From Acidaminococcus massiliensis (lineage in GTDB: Bacteria > Bacillota > Negativicutes > Acidaminococcales > Acidaminococcaceae), in the NCBI RefSeq assembly GCF_900095825.1, contig NZ_LT608315.1:921873-985872 (forward strand): 64,000 nt of DNA. The letters are read 5' to 3'. The notes below the pieces were generated by a model that worked only from the letters and a program-made list of their open reading frames with translations, ran no database searches and had not been told where the DNA came from. The position numbers and the translations under genes were made by a program. This document shows positions 58,397 to 64,000 of the stretch, in pieces; positions within the stretch are counted from its first letter, which is position 1; each line of letters starts with the position of its first letter.

Positions 58397-59650
58397 TCAG
58401 ATTGATCCTGCTTTTATACCAAGTAAATCTAGTAGTACAGACGCTGATCCGATAGATCCACCTTTTATAGCGAAATACTTTCCTCTTAAAGGACCGTCCG
58501 TAAATCTTCCTCTTCCACAACCAATTATTATAGGATCAAAGAGTTCAAGCGTTTGTACACCAAGTGTAGAAAAAATCGCTTGAGAAGTTTCACCACCTAT
58601 AACCAATATTTGTTCAAAATCAGCTTTTTGAGTTAGCATTTCAGCTATTTTACAGAGAGATGCTTCAATTTTGTGCTCAATTCCGGGAGTTTCATACTGC
58701 TTAGGAACTTTTTGCCTTATTAAGATATTTTTGCCTAAAGAATTTTCCCTTAATGATTTATTTAAAATTTCCTCAAAAACATTTTTATCTCCCTTTAATA
58801 CTCGACCTATATCAAGATTATAAACTTTTAAATTTGAATATTTTTGAGCATAATTAATTTGCTCTTTTGTAGCTTGGTAAGCCGTACCGCTGAAACAAAT
58901 AGTTTTTTTTTGCGGAATTATTAGTTCTTTGTTTACTTGTGGACCATAAAGATAATTGATTACCGCTTCTATAACACCAGTTGTTCCCGCCCATAATACA
59001 TCAGGATAAATTGGCTGTAATTGGTTTACAATATTATGACCGTCTTCTGTTGTGATAACATCAAATACAATAATCTTTTTTCCTTTTCTGATTTGTTCTT
59101 TCGTTGCTTCAATTATATGGTTACTTTTTACAGCATCTATGTTTACGGTACCAATAGGAATATTGGTATCTTTAGAAAGAATAGAAGGAATATAAGATTC
59201 TTTAGGTGCCTTCAATAAATCATCTCTTGAAAAAACAGATTTTTCTAGTAATTGACCAGCTGAGAATTGATAACCGTATAATGTAAATGTCTTTCGGATG
59301 GGAATATGTTCTAATATGAAACATAATTTTTTATTTAAAGCGTCTAACATGCCCTCGATTTCATAAGCCGCATTTCCACGAAATCCTGTATCCATCTTTT
59401 TCAATATAATTTGCTCTGGTCCTTTAGCAACTTGAATCGTTACTTTTTTAACAATTTGATAAGCATCTATTCCTGACAAGGTACGGGATGAGGTATTGAT
59501 TCCTAAAACTTCTTTTTTTAATGGATCAGGTGGTATAATAAGACAATTTGGTCCAATGATTTCACGCGCAGAAGCACCACTGCGAACTCCTAGAGAAACC
59601 GCATCAACTGTGCCGGTCAAATCATCGCCAATTACGGTTAAATTTAACAT
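58397..59650 (-). CDS. Four-carbon acid sugar kinase family protein
   Basis: A 417-residue kinase of the DUF1537 (four-carbon acid sugar kinase) family, which phosphorylates tetronates such as threonate or erythronate. The N-terminal substrate motif VIGDDLTGTVDAV (about 5-17), KKMDTGFRGN, and the C-terminal ATP-site GGETSQAIF and GGSIGSASVL are in order. Tetronate pathways pair this kinase with a dehydrogenase (PdxA2) and an aldolase. Here no PdxA2 is adjacent, but two aldolases are. It lies 20 bp downstream of the class I aldolase gene in one minus-strand operon. Confidence 0.87.
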   Translation of the reverse strand: MLNLTVIGDDLTGTVDAVSLGVRSGASAREIIGPNCLIIPPDPLKKEVLGINTSSRTLSGIDAYQIVKKVTIQVAKGPEQIILKKMDTGFRGNAAYEIEGMLDALNKKLCFILEHIPIRKTFTLYGYQFSAGQLLEKSVFSRDDLLKAPKESYIPSILSKDTNIPIGTVNIDAVKSNHIIEATKEQIRKGKKIIVFDVITTEDGHNIVNQLQPIYPDVLWAGTTGVIEAVINYLYGPQVNKELIIPQKKTICFSGTAYQATKEQINYAQKYSNLKVYNLDIGRVLKGDKNVFEEILNKSLRENSLGKNILIRQKVPKQYETPGIEHKIEASLCKIAEMLTQKADFEQILVIGGETSQAIFSTLGVQTLELFDPIIIGCGRGRFTDGPLRGKYFAIKGGSIGSASVLLDLLGIKAGSI

Positions 59651-59670
59651 AATATATTATCCTCCGTATG

Positions 59671-60498
59671 TTATTCAATCTTTCTTTTTAAAGAGTCCTC
59701 CATAAATTCAACTGCTTCATCAACCGTAGAACTATTATGTACAATTAAATTAATAGCTTTGATAAAAATCGATGGATCTTCGAAACTCCAAACTGCACGA
59801 CCAAAAGCAACACCAGCACCACCAACTTCACATATATTGTGTGCCATTTGGAGATAATGACGAATATTAGTGCCACTATTCCCGCCTGCTAAAACAATCT
59901 TGGCAGGTACTGCTTCTATTATTTTTTGTAGTTCTTCAATTTTTCCACTATGATGGATTTTTAGAATATCCACTCCAATTTCAGCACCTGCTCGAGCTGC
60001 ATAAATAACATTTTTATAGTTTTCTCGTTCGTTAACAGGAACATTTTCTCCATTTGGGTAAAAATGCCCAATTACCGGCATTCCAAATTCAGCTGCTACT
60101 TTTGTTATTTTTGAACATTGTTCTAAACTTCGACATTGTTCTTTACCTCCTAAAATACAGCCAATTGCTATTGCATCGGCACCATGAGTTACAGATTCTT
60201 GTACATCGCCAAGAATCGCTGCATAGGATTTATCAAACGGTGTAGGTGAGGAAGATTTTAAAATGAGAGAAATAGATTTTCCTCCATACGGCTCAAAACA
60301 AGTGTCTGCAATGCCTTTTAACATAGATATAGCGTCAGGTTTTCCAGCTGCAATTTTGGCAATAGTTTCTTTTATGTTAACTAATCCAGGTAAGACACCC
60401 CTTGCTATTGAATGGTCAATCATAATGGATACCATACGGCCGCTTGGACTATTAAATAATCGATTCATACGAATGACTTTACCTAAGGTTCCAATCAT
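59671..60498 (-). CDS. Class I aldolase (DeoC/FbaB/LsrF-like)
   Basis: A 275-residue Schiff-base aldolase of the DhnA/FbaB family, which includes archaeal-type fructose-bisphosphate aldolase, LsrF and ADH synthase. Landmarks are MIDHSIARGVLPG near the N-terminus, the Schiff-base lysine expected in VDILKIHHSG (about 184), and the phosphate-binding loops AGGNSG and GGAGVAFGRAVW, implying a phosphorylated substrate. It is the first gene of the two-gene operon with the tetronate-type kinase, so it likely cleaves or transfers onto the kinase product. A GGAGG ribosome site is present. Confidence 0.87.
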   Translation of the reverse strand: MIGTLGKVIRMNRLFNSPSGRMVSIMIDHSIARGVLPGLVNIKETIAKIAAGKPDAISMLKGIADTCFEPYGGKSISLILKSSSPTPFDKSYAAILGDVQESVTHGADAIAIGCILGGKEQCRSLEQCSKITKVAAEFGMPVIGHFYPNGENVPVNERENYKNVIYAARAGAEIGVDILKIHHSGKIEELQKIIEAVPAKIVLAGGNSGTNIRHYLQMAHNICEVGGAGVAFGRAVWSFEDPSIFIKAINLIVHNSSTVDEAVEFMEDSLKRKIE

Positions 60499-60767
60499 TT
60501 TTTACCTCCAGAAATAAAACAAAATTTTCAAAATATGTAAGGTTGACCATTAGGGTAATGCAATTAAGAAAGAGATTATTCTTTATTATATTGTAAAACA
60601 AAATTCTATAATTTGTGAAACACTAATAAATATGAAAGATAACAATTAATATATTGTGGATATAAAATATAATATCTGTTTGCAACAACTGAAACAAGAT
60701 GATATGATACAAAATATGAATATAGTTTAAAATTCCGTTAACATATAGGAGGATTAATTATAAATAT

Positions 60768-61370
60768 ATGTGGAATACTTCACTTTTACAGACTGTGAAA
60801 GAAATACAAAAATATTCCAAATTCTGTTATGAAAGAGGTTTAACAGTTGCTACGGGGGAAAATATTAGTATTAAATGTCCCCAAGGTGTACTTATCACAG
60901 CGAGTGGATGTTCTTTGCAAGATATTACAGAAGAGGATACTTTGTTAATCGACTTTAATGGACAAGTTATTCAAGGAAATCCAGAGGCAGTCCCCTCAAA
61001 AGAAATGTTCTTGCATTTAACATTATATCAAGCATATTGTTGGACCCAATCAATAGTTCATGTTCATCCCAGGTATGTAACTGCATATTCTTGTGCTAGG
61101 CAACAATTTCCTAGAGTTACATCTTCAGCTATTAACAAATTACCAGCTTCTATTTGGGTTGATAATGCGCCAGCAGGATCTAAATTACTTATAGAGAATC
61201 TAAAGCATGCAATAGAAATGGCCAAGCAGGAACCTAGAATATTTATCCTAGCAGCTCATGGAATTTTAACATTAGGAAAAAATATTAGAGAGGCTTACTA
61301 TAATGCTGAATTAACAGAAGAGTGCGCTCACATAGCATACTTAAAGGGGGTAATAGAAAATAGCAAATAA
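60768..61370 (+). CDS. Class II aldolase/adducin-family protein (fuculose-phosphate aldolase-like)
   Basis: A 200-residue zinc aldolase of the AraD/FucA family. The phosphate-binding GENISIK-type loop (ATGENISIK), the catalytic Glu in VPSKEMFLHL, two zinc histidines in VHVHPRYV and the third in LAAHGILTLG are all present. It is divergent from the kinase/class I aldolase operon across a 269-bp AT-rich region. The AGGAGG site is 15 bp from the ATG, longer than usual. Members with four-carbon acid sugar kinases cleave 3-oxo-tetronate 4-phosphate to dihydroxyacetone phosphate, which suggests a tetronate-like role here. Confidence 0.87.
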   Translation: MWNTSLLQTVKEIQKYSKFCYERGLTVATGENISIKCPQGVLITASGCSLQDITEEDTLLIDFNGQVIQGNPEAVPSKEMFLHLTLYQAYCWTQSIVHVHPRYVTAYSCARQQFPRVTSSAINKLPASIWVDNAPAGSKLLIENLKHAIEMAKQEPRIFILAAHGILTLGKNIREAYYNAELTEECAHIAYLKGVIENSK

Positions 61371-61461
61371 TAAAATTGAAAATTATATTATTTTAATTAT
61401 AACAAGCGTTCTACGCACTGCCTGGCCTTACTTCTATAGCATGGTTATGGGATAAAACAAA

Positions 61462-61517
61462 GAGCTGTGGAAGGTACCGTCGATACGGGGAATGGTACTC
61501 ATCCACAGCTCTTTTTT
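61462..61517. terminator. Terminator at the right edge of the AT-rich island
   Basis: GAGCTGTGGA and TCCACAGCTC form a 10-bp outer stem, with an inner GGTACC/GGTACT pairing, followed by six Ts. It lies between the class II aldolase and a convergent LysR gene. Confidence 0.8.
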
Positions 61518-61521
61518 ATTC

Positions 61522-62493
61522 TCAATGGGGAAGGATGTTCTCCGGATTGAAATCCACATAAAAGGTGCACTGTTTTCGGATCAGGCGGAGCAGTGCTTCT
61601 CCGTAAAGGGGAAAGTGCCGTTCTTTCCGGAATTCCAGCATGACCGGATTCGTCTCGTCCAAATCTTTGATGGGGAAGGCATGGAGCTTGTTATCCGTCT
61701 GGCTGTTGATCCTTGCCAGATTGGGAAGGTACATGGAAAGACAGAAGCTGGCTGCGTAGTTTTCTGTGGTGAGCATATGATGGAGATCCGGATGGCTGGA
61801 GGTGTGGACGCAGTTCAGGGAAATCTGGAGTTTCTGCAGGAGCCGGTTCAGCATCTGGGAAGAATTGTATTGGGGGAGGTTGAAGGCAAAGGGAATATGG
61901 GTGAATTTCCGCAGATCCGCTCCTTTGCGGAATTCATCGATACAGGCTGGATACGTATCCGGGAAGTATTTTTTCAGCATGCCGTCACTGAGGACCAGAT
62001 AAAGGACTTCCCGCATGAGCAGTTTGCTTTGGATGAAATGGGACTGCTTTTTGGGCGCACCCAAAATAATGATGTCCAGCTGGTTGTTCAGCAGCATTTC
62101 CTTCAGCTGCGAGGAATTGGCACTGGCTACCCGCAGCTGTACTTTGGGAAAAAGCTGACTGTATTCTTCAATCAGATTGGGCATCAGGATCCGGAAGCGG
62201 CCCTCCGTGGTTCCCAGACGGATGATTCCTGCATTTTCCTTTTTGCTTTCTGCAAAAGCTTGGGTAAGACTGTTTTCCAGGGCTTCCACCTGGCGTACGG
62301 TATCAAGGAATTCCCGGCCTTCCGGAGTCAGGGAAAACTGCGGCTTCCGGTGGAAGAGGGCTACCCCGCATTCCTGTTCCAGTTTGGATAAATAACGGCT
62401 CAGCGCCTGATGGGTGATATGGAGCTTTTCGGCTGCCCGGGTCACGTTGTTTTCTTCGGCCAGCAAGAGAAAGTAAGGATAATTTTCAAACAT
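61522..62493 (-). CDS. LysR-family transcriptional regulator
   Basis: A 323-residue LysR regulator. The helix-turn-helix is in YFLLLAEENNVTRAAEKLHI and HQALSRYLSKLEQE, and the effector domain starts near 92 (IIRLGTTEGRFRILMP). The ATG at 62493 is preceded by AAGGAG, and the longer frame is not supported. GC-rich codon use returns with this gene, marking the end of the island. It is convergent with the class II aldolase and divergent from the AAA ATPase gene, and no obvious metabolic target is adjacent. Confidence 0.92.
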   Translation of the reverse strand: MFENYPYFLLLAEENNVTRAAEKLHITHQALSRYLSKLEQECGVALFHRKPQFSLTPEGREFLDTVRQVEALENSLTQAFAESKKENAGIIRLGTTEGRFRILMPNLIEEYSQLFPKVQLRVASANSSQLKEMLLNNQLDIIILGAPKKQSHFIQSKLLMREVLYLVLSDGMLKKYFPDTYPACIDEFRKGADLRKFTHIPFAFNLPQYNSSQMLNRLLQKLQISLNCVHTSSHPDLHHMLTTENYAASFCLSMYLPNLARINSQTDNKLHAFPIKDLDETNPVMLEFRKERHFPLYGEALLRLIRKQCTFYVDFNPENILPH

Positions 62494-62703
62494 AGAGATT
62501 CTCCTTATAGGGAAAAATAAGGGGTTACTGCCATATTGCTGATTCCATTTTACCATCCACCAAGAAAATCTCAACCATCCCGGATGGAAGATTCCTTCCG
62601 GCAGGCCTGGTAAGCCGGCTGCTCTACAGAGATTACCGGGACTTCTGAACGGAGAAGATTTCAGATTAAAAGTTTTTAATATAGAAAATAATAAATAAGG
62701 AGA

Positions 62704-62747
62704 ATCGAAAGTTTTTATTTTTCATATTAAAAACTTTCGATTTTTTT
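62704..62747 (+). terminator. Hairpin with T-run upstream of the ATPase gene
   Basis: ATCGAAAGTTTTTA and TAAAAACTTTCGAT form a perfect 14-bp stem followed by seven Ts, ending 31 bp before the ATPase start. It may block read-through from upstream or act as an attenuator for the ATPase gene. Confidence 0.65.
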
Positions 62748-62778
62748 ATGATAGAATTTAAGAAAGGAAGTGAGTCTT

Positions 62779-63963
62779 ATGATTTTGAGACAGCAATATC
62801 TACAAAAATTGGCAAAACTCCAGGATAAACAACTTATCAAGGTTGTTACGGGAGTACGTCGGTGCGGAAAGTCCACTCTTTTACAGCAGTTCCAGGAACA
62901 GCTCCAGCAGCAGGGAGTGGAAAGCAGTCAAATTATTTCCATCAACTTTGAAAAACTCGAATATGAACCGCTTCTGGAATATCATAAGCTCCATGACTTT
63001 ATTGTTGAACGGCTGCAGCCGGGAAAAACGAATTATGTTTTCCTGGATGAAATTCAGTTGGTAGATGACTTCCAGAAAGCTGTAGATTCTCTGTATGTCC
63101 GGCCTCAGGTTGACTTATACATTACGGGATCCAATGCTCGGCTGTTGTCCGGCGAACTGGCCACTTTGCTCAGCGGCCGTTTTGTAGAGATCCAGATGCT
63201 GCCCTTATCTTTTCGAGAATATCAGCAGTTGACCGGGAAAGAAACAGCTACAGCCTGGAGGGAATATTACAGCTGGGGCGGCTTTCCTTATCTGCCGTCC
63301 ATCGAAGCGGAAGAAATCCGATATGATTATCTCCAGGGAATCTATTCTACTATTCTCCTGAAAGACCTGGTCCAGCGGAAAAAAATCCAGGATGTCGAGT
63401 TGTTGGAAAATATCATCCGATTTCTGGTGGACAATGTGGGGAATCTTGTCTCCTTTTCCAAAATTGCGGGATATCTGGTTTCCCATGGACGAAAGACGTC
63501 CTCCCAGACCATTGAACGGTATGTGAGAGCCCTGGAAGACGCCTTTTTTCTGTACAAGGCGTCTCGGTATGATATCAGGGGAAAAGAACAGCTAAAATCT
63601 TTGGAAAAATACTATGTGGTGGATATGGGGTTCCGCCATCTGCTGATGGGAAACAGACGGTCAGATATTGGCCATATCCTGGAAAACATCGTATACTTGG
63701 AATTGCTTCGGCGGGGATTTCGGGTGTATGTAGGTAAAGTCAATGAACTGAAAGTGGATTTCATTGCCGAAAGAGACGGAGAACGGCAGTATTATCAGGT
63801 TTCAGCCAGTGTGATGGACCCGCGGACTTTTGCAAGAGAAATCGCGCCGCTCAAGCAGATCCGAGACAATTATCCAAAGACCTTGCTGACCTTGGATACG
63901 CTGCCTCAGGAAGAGGACGGGATTCCACAGAAAAATATCCTGGAGTTTTTGCTGGAATCATAA
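62779..63963 (+). CDS. DUF4143-family AAA+ ATPase
   Basis: A 394-residue ATPase of the AAA_14/DUF4143 family. Walker A is GVRRCGKST (about 25-33), Walker B is YVFLDEIQLV (about 90-99), and the sensor segment is LYITGSNARLLSGELATLLSGRF. The C-terminal DUF4143 part (about 195-394) holds YYVVDMGFRHLL and a restriction-endonuclease-like ELKVDFIAERDG segment. The role is unknown; family members are common, variable accessory genes in gut anaerobes. I start it at ATG 62779 behind AAAGGAAG. A degraded relative is at 20350-20662. Confidence 0.9.
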   Translation: MILRQQYLQKLAKLQDKQLIKVVTGVRRCGKSTLLQQFQEQLQQQGVESSQIISINFEKLEYEPLLEYHKLHDFIVERLQPGKTNYVFLDEIQLVDDFQKAVDSLYVRPQVDLYITGSNARLLSGELATLLSGRFVEIQMLPLSFREYQQLTGKETATAWREYYSWGGFPYLPSIEAEEIRYDYLQGIYSTILLKDLVQRKKIQDVELLENIIRFLVDNVGNLVSFSKIAGYLVSHGRKTSSQTIERYVRALEDAFFLYKASRYDIRGKEQLKSLEKYYVVDMGFRHLLMGNRRSDIGHILENIVYLELLRRGFRVYVGKVNELKVDFIAERDGERQYYQVSASVMDPRTFAREIAPLKQIRDNYPKTLLTLDTLPQEEDGIPQKNILEFLLES

Positions 63964-64000
63964 TGTAAAAAGAAAGGATTCCAACGTTGCGGCAGGGATG

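Noticed and set aside
61380-61462. Short GC-richer stretch that might be a gene remnant at the island edge
   Set aside because: A few codons resemble a transporter tail in one frame, but the stretch is too short to support.
1-64000. CRISPR arrays, tRNA or rRNA genes
   Set aside because: No regularly spaced repeats, cloverleaf sequences or rRNA-like conserved blocks were seen on reading both strands.

Overview
The window reads as chromosomal DNA of an Acidaminococcus-like member of the Negativicutes (glutamate-fermenting Firmicutes with an outer membrane). The strongest clue is at the left edge, where hgdA (3' part) and hgdB encode the 2-hydroxyglutaryl-CoA dehydratase subunits. A gene very like (R)-2-hydroxyglutarate dehydrogenase (hgdH) lies at 50.3 kb. 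These are the signature enzymes of the hydroxyglutarate pathway of glutamate fermentation. No rRNA, tRNA or CRISPR array was seen.

Layout. 0-3.4 kb: hgdAB and a CoA-transferase-fold protein. 3.5-8.4 kb: LysR regulator, M20 peptidase, YfcC-type carrier and M20D amidohydrolase, which look like an uptake and hydrolysis unit for glutamate or amino-acid conjugates. 8.6-11.5 kb: anaerobic ribonucleotide reductase nrdDG behind paired NrdR boxes. 11.5-13.0 kb: small AT-richer unknown genes. 13.2-16.2 kb: amidohydrolase, SGNH hydrolase, thioesterase and a flavodoxin/ferredoxin protein. 16.1-20.3 kb: AT-richer cassette of LysR, RraA-like aldolase, HpaI-like aldolase and a TRAP-type permease. 20.7-25.3 kb: two NSS sodium symporters flanking a 2-hydroxycarboxylate (citrate-type) symporter. 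27.3-31.2 kb: HAD phosphatase, secreted cysteine phytase-like phosphatase, aldo/keto reductase and a LysR regulator. 31.2-35.3 kb: a MerR regulon of iron alcohol dehydrogenase, merR, secreted hydrolase (in-frame TGA) and a double carboxymuconolactone decarboxylase protein. 35.3-36.8 kb: an IS3/IS150-type element inserted in a terminator loop. 36.9-39.0 kb: cysK and cysE, with a Cys T-box leader before cysE. 39.2-45.2 kb: housekeeping genes (L,D-transpeptidase, Fur, WalJ, HtrA, RlmH, DUF362 ferredoxin, phosphoesterase). 45.4-51.3 kb: CoA-transferase, amidohydrolase, carrier, HMG-CoA lyase-like protein and hgdH. 51.4-61.4 kb: a strongly AT-rich island with an aldolase, a gltS-type symporter gene split by an IS110-family element, and a LysR-linked set of lyase, hydrolase, sugar-acid kinase and two aldolases. 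61.5-64 kb: LysR regulator and an AAA ATPase.

The most exciting object is the IS110-family element at 52.83-54.35 kb. Its 5' noncoding end folds on paper into a bridge RNA with two internal loops of the same design. The guide segments of one loop match the gltS target, and those of the other match the element's own ends. Joining the element's ends would create a TTGACT-17 bp-TATAAT promoter for that RNA. Excision restores an intact 444-residue GltS reading frame.

Taken together, the genes describe an anaerobe living on amino acids and small (hydroxy)carboxylic acids: conjugate hydrolases release substrates, several carrier families import them, and CoA-transferases, lyases and aldolases cleave them into the 2-oxoglutarate/2-hydroxyglutarate and acetyl-CoA pools.
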